Of a DNA stretch of 64,000 nt, positions 8,829 through 17,561 are shown in pieces. A program made the position numbers and the translations under genes. Position 1 is the stretch's first letter. Each line of letters opens with the position of its first letter. The DNA is taken from positions 496,001-560,000 of the forward strand of contig CP126124.1 of assembly GCA_030123545.1 (NCBI GenBank), given 5' to 3'. Under the pieces are notes generated by a model. The model was not told where the DNA came from, did not search any database, and saw only the letters and a program-made list of their open reading frames with translations. The DNA comes from Burkholderiaceae bacterium. GTDB taxonomy: Bacteria > Pseudomonadota > Gammaproteobacteria > Burkholderiales > Burkholderiaceae_C.

Positions 8829-10076
8829 TTAGCGCGGGTTGACGAAGCGGTCGCCGACCTTCACGCCGTCGGTGATCTCCAGGATCAGCGCGTACGACAG
8901 CTTCTGGAACGGCCGGAATACCATCATCAGCCCGATCCGTTCGTCGGGCAGCTTGATCTCGGCGTGCTTCGGGTCGGTCTGGTCGACCATGCGCGGACCG
9001 TCCTTCAGGATCGCGAAGACGGTGCCGCTGTCGACACCGTCTTCGCTGCCGCGGTTGATCACGACCACCTGGTTCTGCGCCGCATTGGCGACCGCGCTGC
9101 CATAGACCGAGACGATGCGGCCGCTGATCGGGCCCTGCGGCGCGTGCGGCGTGTAGCTCTGGAACTGGCGCGGCGGCTCGGGCAGCAGCCGGTCGCCGGT
9201 GCGCATCTCCTCCTTCGCCTGGGTGATGTCGATCGTCGCCGGAACGATATCGGTCTGGCCCTTGTGATCGGGGTCGGTCTCGTCGCCCTGGCTGCGCGCG
9301 AGCTGCGCGCGGCCCAGGTACTGCGCCTCGTAGCCGAGCACCTTGCCGGTGTCCGGATCGCGCAGCGGCGTCGCATTGCGGAACACGCGGAACACGGTTG
9401 GCTTGCCGGGGGCGAGCACCAGCGGCTCGGTCGAGTCGCCGCGCGCATAGGCGCGGTCGCCCTTGGCCAGCATCACGTGGTTTTCCTCCGCGGCGACGAT
9501 GCGCGGCGCGTGCGCGAGTCCGTCTTCGTCGACGATCAGCGGTTCCGCGAGGAACGGCTCGATCAGCTCCGGGCGCAGCGTCGGCAGCGCGTTCGGCGGC
9601 AGCGTCTGCGAGCGCACGTGCGGCTCCAGCCGCACCGTCGGCATAGCCCCGCCGGGGCCCTGCGCCTCGCCGACGCGCAGCCGAGCGCGGCCGTTCGACT
9701 TGTCCAGGTACAGGGTCTGGCCCGGATAGATCAGGTTCGGGTCGCGGATCTGCGCGAGGTTCATGCCCCACAGCTCGGGCCAGCGCCAGGGGCGCTTCAG
9801 GTACAGGCCCGAGATGCCCCACAGCGTGTCGCCGCGCCGCACGGTGTAGTGGTCGGGCGCGTTCGGCGCGAGCTCCGCCAGCGGCACGCCGGCCTGTGAC
9901 ACCTGCTGCGCGGTCGCGCGCTGCGTCGGCGTCACCGGATATTTCTGTACCGCGGACTGCGCCGACGCTGGCGGCGCAAGCAGCGCGGTGGCGACGGCTG
10001 TCGCGCAGGCGGCCATCCTGAGCGCGGCGCGGTTCTGGTTCTCTCCCTCGAACGAACGGCTCATGTTCTTTTGCAT
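8829..10076 (-). CDS. LysM peptidoglycan-binding domain protein
   Basis: Predicted envelope protein of 415 residues from ATG 10076, which has AGGG 8 nt upstream; a second ATG at 10064 is possible. A signal peptide is visible (ACATAVATALLAPPASAQS). A LysM domain follows at about residues 75-125 (YTVRRGDTLWGISGLYLK, then DPNLIYPGQTLYL), the fold that binds peptidoglycan. The remaining ~290 residues have no motif I recognise. The gene is upstream of dprA on the same strand and divergent from def, an arrangement common in Burkholderiales. A role in cell-wall attachment is inferred from the LysM domain only. Confidence 0.85.
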   Translation of the reverse strand: MQKNMSRSFEGENQNRAALRMAACATAVATALLAPPASAQSAVQKYPVTPTQRATAQQVSQAGVPLAELAPNAPDHYTVRRGDTLWGISGLYLKRPWRWPELWGMNLAQIRDPNLIYPGQTLYLDKSNGRARLRVGEAQGPGGAMPTVRLEPHVRSQTLPPNALPTLRPELIEPFLAEPLIVDEDGLAHAPRIVAAEENHVMLAKGDRAYARGDSTEPLVLAPGKPTVFRVFRNATPLRDPDTGKVLGYEAQYLGRAQLARSQGDETDPDHKGQTDIVPATIDITQAKEEMRTGDRLLPEPPRQFQSYTPHAPQGPISGRIVSVYGSAVANAAQNQVVVINRGSEDGVDSGTVFAILKDGPRMVDQTDPKHAEIKLPDERIGLMMVFRPFQKLSYALILEITDGVKVGDRFVNPR

Positions 10077-10256
10077 CACGAATGCCCTGGGGGCGGATAC
10101 CGGGCGGTCTGGGCCCGGGCCAGCGCCCGCTTTAGGGGTCAGGCGAATCGCGTCGATTCTGCGCGCAAGCCCTTGATTGGGCAACGCATATTGCCGCCGG
10201 CAGCAGCCCGCCGCGGTAAAAGTAGCGAAAATAGCGACATTCGTCGCACTATTTCC

Positions 10257-10769
10257 ATGGCCGCACTTCCGATCCTCCGTTATCCCGACCCGCGCCTGTA
10301 CAAGGTGGCAAAACCGGTGCAGGCGGTCGACGCGCGCATCCGCGCGCTGATCGACGACATGCTCGAGACCATGTACGAGGCCGAGGGCATCGGTCTGGCC
10401 GCGACCCAGGTCGACGTGCACGAGCGTCTCATCGTGATCGACGTGTCGGAGCAGCGCGACCAGCCGCTGGTGCTGATCAACCCCGAGATCGTCTGGGCCA
10501 GCGACGAGCGCAAGCTCGGCGACGAAGGTTGCCTGTCGGTGCCCGGCGTCTACGACGAGGTCGAGCGCGCCGCAGCGGTGCGCGTGCGCGCGCTGGACGC
10601 CCACGGTGAATCGCGCGTGATCGATGCCGAAGGCGTGCTTGCGGTCTGCGTGCAGCACGAGATGGACCACCTGCTGGGCAAGGTCTTCGTCGACTACCTG
10701 TCGCCGCTCAAGCGCAATCGCATCCGCACCAAGATGCGCAAGGCGCAGCGCGAGGCGGAAAAAGCCTGA
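10257..10769 (+). CDS. def: Peptide deformylase
   Basis: Removes the N-formyl group from nascent proteins using a bound metal ion. All three family motifs are present in the 170 residues: EGIGLAATQVD (motif 1), EGCLSVPGV (motif 2, with the metal-binding Cys) and QHEMDHLLGKVF (motif 3, HExxH). The start is ATG 10257; the open frame extends to 10071, but that upstream part has no deformylase sequence. It is followed 23 bp later by fmt, the opposing enzyme, as in many bacteria. Confidence 0.97.
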   Translation: MAALPILRYPDPRLYKVAKPVQAVDARIRALIDDMLETMYEAEGIGLAATQVDVHERLIVIDVSEQRDQPLVLINPEIVWASDERKLGDEGCLSVPGVYDEVERAAAVRVRALDAHGESRVIDAEGVLAVCVQHEMDHLLGKVFVDYLSPLKRNRIRTKMRKAQREAEKA

Positions 10770-10792
10770 CGCCGCGGCCGGCGCCGCCGCAC

Positions 10793-11845
10793 ATGCGCAT
10801 CATTTTTGCCGGCACTCCGGAGTTCGCGCGTGTTGCGCTACGCGGCTTGCTGGGCGCCGGTCACGAGGTCGCGCTGGTGCTGACCCAGCCGGACCGGCCG
10901 GCCGGCCGCGGGCTGCAGACCCTGCCGTCGCCGGTCAAGCGGCTGGCGCTGGAGCAGGGGCTTTCCGTGATCCAGCCGCGCAGCCTGCGGCTGGACGGCA
11001 AGCACTCGCAGGACGCGGCAGCGGCGCGCGCGGCGATCGCGGCCGCGGTTTCGATCGCGGGTGCGCGGGCGATGGTTGTCGCCGCTTACGGGCTCATCCT
11101 GCCGCAGTGGGTGCTCGACGCCATGGACGGCGCCGTGCAGGCGCGGCCAGGCGGCGCGGAGAGCACGGGCCGCGCCGATGCAACCGGCGGGCCGGCACAG
11201 CGCAGCTTCGGCTGCCTGAACATCCATGCGTCGCTGCTGCCGCGTTGGCGGGGCGCGGCGCCGATCCAGCGCGCGATCGAAGCGGGCGACGCCGAGACCG
11301 GCGTGACGATCATGCAGATGGACGCGGGGCTCGATACCGGCGCGATGCTGCTCGCCGCATCGACCCCGATTGCACCGCAGGACAGCGCCGCCACGCTGCA
11401 CGACCGGCTCGCGCCGCTGGGCGGGCGGCTGATCGTCGATGCACTGGCCGCGCTCGAAGCCGGCCGGCTGGTGCCGACGCCGCAACCGGCCGCCGGCGCC
11501 AGCTACGCGCACAAGATCGACAAGATGGAAGCGGCGATCGACTGGTCGCTGCCGGCCGCGCAGATCGAGCGTCGCATCCGCGCGTTCGACCCGGCTCCCG
11601 GCGCGAGCGCCCGGCTCGGTGATACGACACTGAAAGTCTGGCGCTCTGAAATCGATAGTGAACTGTTGGCGCCGGACATGGGCGTTGGCATGATTTTGTC
11701 TGCGAATGCGGGCGGCGTGCGGGTCGTCTGTGGCGACGGCGTGCTGCTTCTCACCGAACTGCAGCGGCCCGGCGGCCGACGGCTGCCGGCGGGTGAATTC
11801 CTGCGCGGGTTCGCGCTGCATCCCGGCCAGCGCTTCGAGCGCTGA
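10793..11845 (+). CDS. fmt: Methionyl-tRNA formyltransferase
   Basis: Formylates initiator Met-tRNA using 10-formyl-tetrahydrofolate. The 350 residues are longer than the usual ~315. Catalytic elements are clear: LNIHASLLPRWRGAAPIQ (Asn and His) and MQMDAGLDTGAML (Asp). The extra length is mostly a 25-30 residue insert just before the catalytic loop (after LPQWVLD; DGAVQARPGGAESTGRADA). The C-terminal OB-like domain starts near residue 235. Part of it (11641-11702) is encoded by a copy of the dispersed repeat in reverse orientation. It is co-oriented with def. Confidence 0.96.
   Translation: MRIIFAGTPEFARVALRGLLGAGHEVALVLTQPDRPAGRGLQTLPSPVKRLALEQGLSVIQPRSLRLDGKHSQDAAAARAAIAAAVSIAGARAMVVAAYGLILPQWVLDAMDGAVQARPGGAESTGRADATGGPAQRSFGCLNIHASLLPRWRGAAPIQRAIEAGDAETGVTIMQMDAGLDTGAMLLAASTPIAPQDSAATLHDRLAPLGGRLIVDALAALEAGRLVPTPQPAAGASYAHKIDKMEAAIDWSLPAAQIERRIRAFDPAPGASARLGDTTLKVWRSEIDSELLAPDMGVGMILSANAGGVRVVCGDGVLLLTELQRPGGRRLPAGEFLRGFALHPGQRFER
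11641..11702 (-). repeat. Dispersed ~65-bp repeat inside fmt (reverse orientation)
   Basis: Read on the minus strand, this low-GC patch gives GACAAAATCATGCC followed by CACTATCGATTTCAG. The 5' half aligns with GAACAAAATCTGCC at 1563 and in purK. The terminal hairpin is eroded. The segment is translated in frame as part of the Fmt C-terminal domain (SEIDSELLAPDMGVGMILS). Confidence 0.45.
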
Positions 11846-11911
11846 CGGAAGCGGGAACGCCGCGCACCCGGACCGCTGCGGGGGCGGGCATCGGGACGCG
11901 ATCGCGAGTCC

Positions 11912-11940
11912 TTGGGACACCCGCCGCGCGCCACTAAAAT
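11912..11940 (+). promoter_or_regulatory. Sigma-70 type promoter for pgk
   Basis: TTGGGA at 11912-11917 and TAAAAT at 11935-11940 are separated by 17 bp, a good match to the housekeeping consensus. The predicted transcript start is about 28 nt before the pgk ATG at 11975. Confidence 0.6.
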
Positions 11941-11974
11941 TCACCGCTGCCCCGGACCCGAGCGAGCTGCTGCC

Positions 11975-13204
11975 ATGAATTTCCTGCGTTTTTCCGACCT
12001 GTGCGCGCAAGGCCAGGTGCGCGGTGCGCGCGTGTTCATCCGCGCCGACCTGAATGCGCCGCTGGACGATGCCGGCCGGATCACCGAAGACACCCGCATC
12101 CGCGCGTCGGTCGGCTGCATCCGCATGGCGCTGGACGCCGGCGCGGCGGTGATGGTCGCCTCGCACCTGGGGCGCCCGGTGGAGGGCGCGTTCGAGCCGC
12201 GCGACTCGCTGGCGCCGATCGCGGTGCGGCTCGCCGAGCTGCTGGGCCGGCCGGTGCCGCTGGTCGCGAACTGGGTCAACGGGTTTTTGTTCGCCGGCCG
12301 GCCGCTCGCGCCGGGCGACCTCGTGCTGCTCGAGAACTGCCGCAGCAACCCGGGCGAGAAGAAGAACGACGACGGCCTCGCGCGCCGGATGGCCGCGCTG
12401 TGCGACATCTTCGTGCACGATGCGTTCGGCACCGCGCACCGGGCCGAGGCCAGCACCTACGGCATCGCGCGTTATGCACCGATCGCCTGCGCCGGCCCGC
12501 TGCTCGCGGCCGAAATCGATGCGCTGACCCGCGCGCTGGATGCGCCGCGCCGGCCGCTGGTCGCGATCGTCGGCGGCTCCAAGGTCTCGACCAAGCTGAC
12601 GCTGTTGAAGAACCTGGCGGCAAAGGTCGATCGCCTGATCGTCGGCGGCGGCATCGCGAACACCTTCATGCTGGCAGCGGGGCTCCCGATCGGCAACAGC
12701 CTGTGTGAGCGCGACCTGGTGGACGAGGCGCGCGCGGTGATCGAGCTGATGAAGGCGCGCGGCGCCGAGGTGCCGATCCCGAGCGACGTGGTGACCGCCG
12801 CCGCACGAGTCGCCGACGCGGCCGCGACCGTGAAGCCTGCCAATGCGGTCGCCGCGGGCGACCTGATCCTCGACATCGGCCCGGAGACCACGGCGCGGCT
12901 CGCGGCGCTGCTGCGCTCGGCCGGCACTGTTCTCTGGAACGGGCCGGTCGGCGTGTTCGAGTTCGACGCGTTCGGCCATGGCACCGAGGGCATCGCGCGT
13001 GCGATCGCTGAGAGCAGCGCATTTTCGATCGCCGGCGGCGGCGACACGCTGGCGGCGATCGCGAAGTACGGTGTCGCGGACCGGGTCAGCTACATTTCCA
13101 CCGGCGGCGGCGCGTTTCTCGAAGTGCTCGAGGGCCGAACGCTGCCGGCCTTCGAAATCCTGGAGCAGCGCGCGCAAGCAAGCTCCGCCGCGCTGCGCGG
13201 GTAA
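11975..13204 (+). CDS. pgk: Phosphoglycerate kinase
   Basis: Interconverts 1,3-bisphosphoglycerate plus ADP and 3-phosphoglycerate plus ATP in glycolysis and gluconeogenesis. The 409 residues from ATG 11975 show the substrate loop RADLNAPLDDAG, DTRIRASV, SHLGRPVEG, the hinge segment GGSKVSTKLTLLKNL, GGGIANTF, and the nucleotide loop GGGDTLAAIAKYG. It is the first gene of a pgk-pyk-fba run and has its own promoter about 60 bp upstream. Confidence 0.97.
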   Translation: MNFLRFSDLCAQGQVRGARVFIRADLNAPLDDAGRITEDTRIRASVGCIRMALDAGAAVMVASHLGRPVEGAFEPRDSLAPIAVRLAELLGRPVPLVANWVNGFLFAGRPLAPGDLVLLENCRSNPGEKKNDDGLARRMAALCDIFVHDAFGTAHRAEASTYGIARYAPIACAGPLLAAEIDALTRALDAPRRPLVAIVGGSKVSTKLTLLKNLAAKVDRLIVGGGIANTFMLAAGLPIGNSLCERDLVDEARAVIELMKARGAEVPIPSDVVTAAARVADAAATVKPANAVAAGDLILDIGPETTARLAALLRSAGTVLWNGPVGVFEFDAFGHGTEGIARAIAESSAFSIAGGGDTLAAIAKYGVADRVSYISTGGGAFLEVLEGRTLPAFEILEQRAQASSAALRG

Positions 13205-13312
13205 CCGGTCCCGCTCCCGCTTTCGGCGCGCCGTCCAAGCTACCCGGCGCCGGCGATTGCGGCGAGAATCGGGCAGACCAATACCAGAATCGAAAGAACA
13301 GGAGAGCTAGCC

Positions 13313-14746
13313 ATGCCGCGCTGTGCCACCAAAATCGTCGCCACCCTCGGCCCCGCGTCGAGTGAGTTGGCGCTGCTCGAGCAGATGATCCGCGCCGGCG
13401 TGAACGTGGTGCGGCTGAACTTCAGCCATGGCCGCGCGCAGGACCATATCGACCGCGCGAACCTGGTGCGCAAGGCGGCGCAGCAGGTCGGGCGCGAGGT
13501 TGCGATCATGGCCGACCTGCAGGGGCCGAAGGTCCGGGTCGGTGTGTTCGCTGACCGCAAGGTGGACTTGGCGCAGGGGCAGAAGTTCGTGCTCGATGCG
13601 GCGCGCGTCGAGCCCGGCGACAGCAACGGTGTCGGGCTTGACTACAAGGAGCTGCCGCGCGACGTGAAGCCCGGCGACACGCTGCTGCTGAACGACGGCC
13701 TGATCGTGCTCAGCGTCGACCTGGTGCGCGGCGAGCAGGTGCACACCACGGTGGTCCAGGGCGGCGAGCTGTCGAACAACAAGGGCATCAACAGGAAGGG
13801 CGGCGGGCTGACCGCGCCGGCGCTGACTGCGAAGGACATGGAGGACATCAAGACCGCGATGAGCTTCCAGGCCGACTATCTGGCGGTCAGCTTTCCGAAG
13901 AATTCGACCGACATGGAGATGGCGCGCCAGCTGGCGAACGTCGCGGCGGCGCCGTTCCACCATCGCCCCGGGCTGATCGCGAAGATCGAGCGCGCCGAGG
14001 CGATCCCGCGGCTGGAGGAAATCCTGCGCGCCAGCGACGGCATCATGGTCGCGCGCGGCGACTTGGCGGTCGAGGTCGGCAACGCGGTGGTGCCGGCGCT
14101 GCAAAAGCGCATGATCAACATGGCGCGCGCGATGGACAAGGTGGTGATCACCGCGACCCAGATGATGGAGAGCATGATCAGCAACCCGGTCCCGACCCGC
14201 GCCGAGGTCAGCGACGTCGCGAACGCGGTGCTCGACGGCACCGACGCGGTGATGCTGTCGGCCGAGACCGCGGCCGGCAAGTTTCCGCTCGAGACGGTGA
14301 AGGAGATGGCGCAGATCTGCGAGGAGGCGGAGAAGGCCGAATTCACGCCGCTCGAGGCCGATTTCACCGGCAAGACCTTCAGCCGCATCGACCAGTCGAT
14401 CGCGATGGGTGCGCTGTTCACCGCGCACCACCTGGGCGCGAAGGCGATCGTCGCGCTGACTGACAGCGGCTCGACCCCGCTGTGGATGAGCCGGCACCGC
14501 ATCCACGTGCCGATCTATGCGCTGACGCCCAGGGTCGCGACGCAGCGCCGCATGGCGCTGTACCGCAACGTGCGCCCGCTGCTGGTCGACACCAGCGCCG
14601 ACCGCGACACCGCGCTGGCGCAGGCCGAGAGCCAGCTGAAAAGCCTGAAGATCGTGCAGCGCGGCGACGTGTACGCGATCACCTGCGGCGAGCCGATGGG
14701 CGCGCCGGGCGGCACCAACATGCTGAAGATCTGCCAGGTCGGCTGA
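13313..14746 (+). CDS. pyk: Pyruvate kinase
   Basis: Converts phosphoenolpyruvate and ADP to pyruvate and ATP, the last step of glycolysis. The 477 residues contain TKIVATLGPASS at the N-terminus, NFSHG, the active-site segment GLIAKIERAEAI with the catalytic Lys, IMVARGDLAVEVG, TATQMMESMI and SAETAAGKFP. The C-terminal domain carries the usual allosteric fold (AIVALTDSGSTPLWMSRHR). An AGGAG site lies 8 nt before ATG 13313. It sits between pgk and fba on the same strand. Confidence 0.97.
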   Translation: MPRCATKIVATLGPASSELALLEQMIRAGVNVVRLNFSHGRAQDHIDRANLVRKAAQQVGREVAIMADLQGPKVRVGVFADRKVDLAQGQKFVLDAARVEPGDSNGVGLDYKELPRDVKPGDTLLLNDGLIVLSVDLVRGEQVHTTVVQGGELSNNKGINRKGGGLTAPALTAKDMEDIKTAMSFQADYLAVSFPKNSTDMEMARQLANVAAAPFHHRPGLIAKIERAEAIPRLEEILRASDGIMVARGDLAVEVGNAVVPALQKRMINMARAMDKVVITATQMMESMISNPVPTRAEVSDVANAVLDGTDAVMLSAETAAGKFPLETVKEMAQICEEAEKAEFTPLEADFTGKTFSRIDQSIAMGALFTAHHLGAKAIVALTDSGSTPLWMSRHRIHVPIYALTPRVATQRRMALYRNVRPLLVDTSADRDTALAQAESQLKSLKIVQRGDVYAITCGEPMGAPGGTNMLKICQVG

Positions 14747-14781
14747 GGCCGCCGCTTTTCAATTCTCTGGGAGCAAATACG

Positions 14782-15846
14782 ATGGCACTCGTTTCGATGC
14801 GCGAACTGCTGGACCATGCCGCGGCACAGGGCTACGGCATTCCGGCCTTCAACGTCAACAACCTGGAGCAGGTGCAGGCCGTGATGTCGGCCGCCGACGA
14901 GGTGGGGGCGCCGGTCATCCTGCAGGCCAGCGCCGGCGCGCGCAAGTACGCGGGCGAGCACTTCATCAAGCACCTGATCCAGGCCGCGGCCGAAGCCTGG
15001 CCGCAGGTTCCGATGGTGATGCACCAGGACCACGGCACCAGCCCGGCGGTGTGCGAGGGGGCGCTCAAGCTCGGCTTCGGCTCGGTGATGATGGACGGCT
15101 CGTTGCGCGAGGACGGCAAGACGCCGGCAGACTTCGATTACAACGTGGACGTGACCCGGACGGTCGTCGCGATGGCGCACAAGGTGGGCGCCACGGTCGA
15201 AGGCGAGCTCGGGTGCCTGGGCAGCCTGGAGACCGGCACCGCCGGCAAGGAAGACGGCATCGGCGCCGAGGGCAAGCTCAGTCACGACCAGCTGCTGACC
15301 GACCCCGAGGAAGCCGCGCAGTTCGTCAAGGCGACGCAGCTCGACGCGCTGGCGATCGCGATCGGCACCAGCCACGGCGCGTACAAGTTCACCCGTCCGC
15401 CGACCGGCGACGTGCTGGCGATCTCGCGCGTGAAAGAGATTCATGCGCGCATCCCGAACACGCATCTGGTGATGCACGGCTCTTCCAGCGTGCCGCAGCA
15501 GCTGCTGGCCGTCATCAACCAGTACGGCGGCAAGATGAAACAGACCTGGGGCGTGCCGGTCAAGGAAATCCAGGAAGCGATCAAGCACGGCGTGCGCAAG
15601 ATCAACATCGACACCGACATCCGCATGGCGATGACCGGCGCGGTGCGCAAGTTCCAGGCCGAGAACCCCGACAAGTTCGACATGCGCGAGTGGATGAAGC
15701 CCGCACGCGAAGCCGCCAAGGCGATCTGCAAGCAGCGCTACCTGGAGTTCGGCTGCGAAGGCCAGGGCGGCAAGATCAAGGGCGCGCCGCTGTCGGTCAT
15801 GGCCGGCAGATACGCCAACGGCGAGCTCGCGCAGCGCGTGGTCTGA
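14782..15846 (+). CDS. fba: Class II fructose-bisphosphate aldolase
   Basis: Zinc enzyme that reversibly cleaves fructose 1,6-bisphosphate. The 354 residues from ATG 14782 (GGGAG upstream) match the CbbA-like class II subtype. Visible motifs are GIPAFNVNNLEQ, MHQDHGTSPAVCEGAL (metal-binding His and catalytic Asp region), GFGSVMMDGS, the loop GELGCLGSLETG, AIAIGTSHGAYKF, and GVRKINIDTDIRMA. A rho-independent terminator follows 28 bp after the stop, closing the pgk-pyk-fba transcription unit. Confidence 0.97.
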   Translation: MALVSMRELLDHAAAQGYGIPAFNVNNLEQVQAVMSAADEVGAPVILQASAGARKYAGEHFIKHLIQAAAEAWPQVPMVMHQDHGTSPAVCEGALKLGFGSVMMDGSLREDGKTPADFDYNVDVTRTVVAMAHKVGATVEGELGCLGSLETGTAGKEDGIGAEGKLSHDQLLTDPEEAAQFVKATQLDALAIAIGTSHGAYKFTRPPTGDVLAISRVKEIHARIPNTHLVMHGSSSVPQQLLAVINQYGGKMKQTWGVPVKEIQEAIKHGVRKINIDTDIRMAMTGAVRKFQAENPDKFDMREWMKPAREAAKAICKQRYLEFGCEGQGGKIKGAPLSVMAGRYANGELAQRVV

Positions 15847-15873
15847 AGCGCTGCATCACGACACCGTCAAACT

Positions 15874-15916
15874 AAAAGCTGCTCGCGCTTGGGTTTAGGG
15901 CGCCGGCAGCTTTTTT
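15874..15916 (+). terminator. Rho-independent terminator after fba
   Basis: Stem arms AAAAGCTGC (15874-15882) and GCAGCTTTT (15906-15914) are fully complementary and run into a TTTTTT tract. The hairpin lies between fba and purC, so purC must be transcribed from a promoter within or just after it, or by read-through. Confidence 0.8.
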
Positions 15917-15939
15917 GATTGCATTTCCCAAGCCAGAAT

Positions 15940-16839
15940 ATGACCGCTGCCGCCGTGCACACCAGCCAGCTTCACAGCCTGCCGCTGCTCGCGCGCGGCA
16001 AGGTGCGCGACAACTACGCGGTCGGCACGGACCGCATCCTGATGGTCGCGAGCGATCGCATCAGCGCGTTCGACGTGATCATGGGCGAGCCGATTCCCGG
16101 CAAGGGCGCACTGCTGACGCAGATGGCGCTGTGGTGGTTCGGGCAGCTGCAAGACATCGTGCCCAACCACCTGACCGGCGAAGCGCCCGAAAGCGTGGTC
16201 GCGCCGGACGAAGTTGCGCAAGTCCAGGGGCGCAGCATGCTGGTGCAACGCCTCGAGCCGATCCCGGTCGAGGCCGTGGTGCGGGGCTATCTCGCCGGCA
16301 GCGGTTGGAAGGAGTATCGGCAAAGCCGGTCGGTCTGCGGCGTGGCGCTGCCCGAGGGCCTGCGCAATGCGAGCCGGTTGCCCGAGCCGATCTACACCCC
16401 GGCCGCGAAGGCGGCCGCCGGCCAGCACGACGAGAACATCAGCTTCGAGCGCAGCGCCGAGATGGTCGGCGCCGACTTGGCCGCGCGCATCCGCGACATC
16501 AGCCTCGCGCTGTACCGCGAGGCGAGTGCCTATGCGGCGACCCGCGGCATCATCATCGCCGACACCAAGTTCGAGTTCGGCCTCGATCCCGCAGGCACGC
16601 TGGTGCTGATGGACGAAGTGCTGACGCCGGATTCGTCGCGCTACTGGCCGGCCGAGCAGTACGCGGAGGGCGCGAATCCGCCGAGCTTCGACAAGCAGTA
16701 CCTGCGCGACTGGCTGGAACAGGCCCGCGTGAACGGCAAGTCCTGGGACAAGACCGCGCCGGCGCCGCGGCTGCCGCGCGAGGTCGTCGAACAGACCGCG
16801 GCGAAGTACCACGAGGCGCTGAAGCGCCTCATATCCTGA
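15940..16839 (+). CDS. purC: Phosphoribosylaminoimidazole-succinocarboxamide synthase
   Basis: Joins aspartate to CAIR in purine synthesis (SAICAR synthetase). The 299 residues from ATG 15940 contain the N-terminal phosphate loop LARGKVRDNYAVG, RISAFDVIMGEPIPGKG, VVRGYLAGSGWKEY, IADTKFEFGLD, LMDEVLTPDSSRYWP and PPSFDKQYLRDWL. A TTG 21 nt upstream in frame falls in the terminator tail and is unlikely to be used. In related Burkholderiales purE and purK normally follow directly; here they are 16 kb further on, across the ketone-carboxylation block. Confidence 0.97.
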   Translation: MTAAAVHTSQLHSLPLLARGKVRDNYAVGTDRILMVASDRISAFDVIMGEPIPGKGALLTQMALWWFGQLQDIVPNHLTGEAPESVVAPDEVAQVQGRSMLVQRLEPIPVEAVVRGYLAGSGWKEYRQSRSVCGVALPEGLRNASRLPEPIYTPAAKAAAGQHDENISFERSAEMVGADLAARIRDISLALYREASAYAATRGIIIADTKFEFGLDPAGTLVLMDEVLTPDSSRYWPAEQYAEGANPPSFDKQYLRDWLEQARVNGKSWDKTAPAPRLPREVVEQTAAKYHEALKRLIS

Positions 16840-16850
16840 GACTCGGCGCG

Positions 16851-16867
16851 GCGGCATCTCATGCCGC
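16851..16867. terminator. Hairpin between convergent purC and response regulator
   Basis: GCGGCAT-CTC-ATGCCGC forms a perfect 7-bp stem with a 3-nt loop in the 98-bp gap between purC (plus) and the response regulator (minus). There is no T-run on either strand, so terminator function is plausible but not shown. Confidence 0.4.
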
Positions 16868-16937
16868 ATGCACGTCCGCTCCAATTCGGGGCGGATGTTC
16901 GCGATCGACGGGGATTGCAAGACGGCGCAGTGACAGG

Positions 16938-17561
16938 CTACCGCGACTGTCTCCGCCCGCAGACCAACCGCACCAGTTCTGCCGCCGTCTCGACGTGCAT
17001 CTTGCGCAGCAGGTTCGCGCGGTGCGCGTCGACGGTCTTCGGGCTGATGCCGAGTGCCTTGGCGATCTCCTTGCTCGTACGGCCATCGATGAGTCCATCC
17101 AGGACTTCGCGTTCGCGGCCCGACAACCCGGCGAGGTGCTCGAGAAGTCCGCGTTCCCTCGTGCGCGCGGCGTGACGTTCGCGGGCCAGGTGAACGATGC
17201 GTTGAACACTCGCGAGGAAGGCTTCGGCGTTGAACGGCTTCTGCAGGAAGTCCACAGCCCCTGCCTGCATCGCGCGTACGGCGGCCGGCACGTCGCCGTG
17301 CGCGCTGAGGAATAGGTGCGGGAGATCATGGCCCGCCTCGACCATGCGTTGCTGCAATTCCAGCCCGCTCATTTCGGGCATGCGCAGGTCCAGGACCGCG
17401 CATGCCGGCTGAGGAATCGATGGCAGGGCGTCGAGGAACGCCTGCGCGGCGTTGAACGCGCGCGAGCGCAGTTTGACCGACTCGAGCAACCAGGCAAGCG
17501 CGTCGGTGACTTCGCGGTCATCGTCGACGAGCAGCACCAGCACCGGCTCCGTATCGCTCAT
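16938..17561 (-). CDS. FixJ/TodT-type LuxR response regulator
   Basis: Predicted DNA-binding output of the adjoining sensor kinase. The 207 residues hold an N-terminal receiver domain (about 8-120) with the acidic pocket VDDDRE, the phospho-acceptor Asp in AVLDLRMPEMSG, the switch residue in LFLSAHGD and the Lys of LQKPF. A LuxR-type helix-turn-helix follows (about 143-200, LSGREREVLDGLIDGRTSKE, then SPKTVDAHRANLL). The start overlaps the kinase stop by ATGA, so the two are translationally coupled. It lies beside the apc-like operon and is the obvious candidate regulator for it. Confidence 0.92.
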   Translation of the reverse strand: MSDTEPVLVLLVDDDREVTDALAWLLESVKLRSRAFNAAQAFLDALPSIPQPACAVLDLRMPEMSGLELQQRMVEAGHDLPHLFLSAHGDVPAAVRAMQAGAVDFLQKPFNAEAFLASVQRIVHLARERHAARTRERGLLEHLAGLSGREREVLDGLIDGRTSKEIAKALGISPKTVDAHRANLLRKMHVETAAELVRLVCGRRQSR

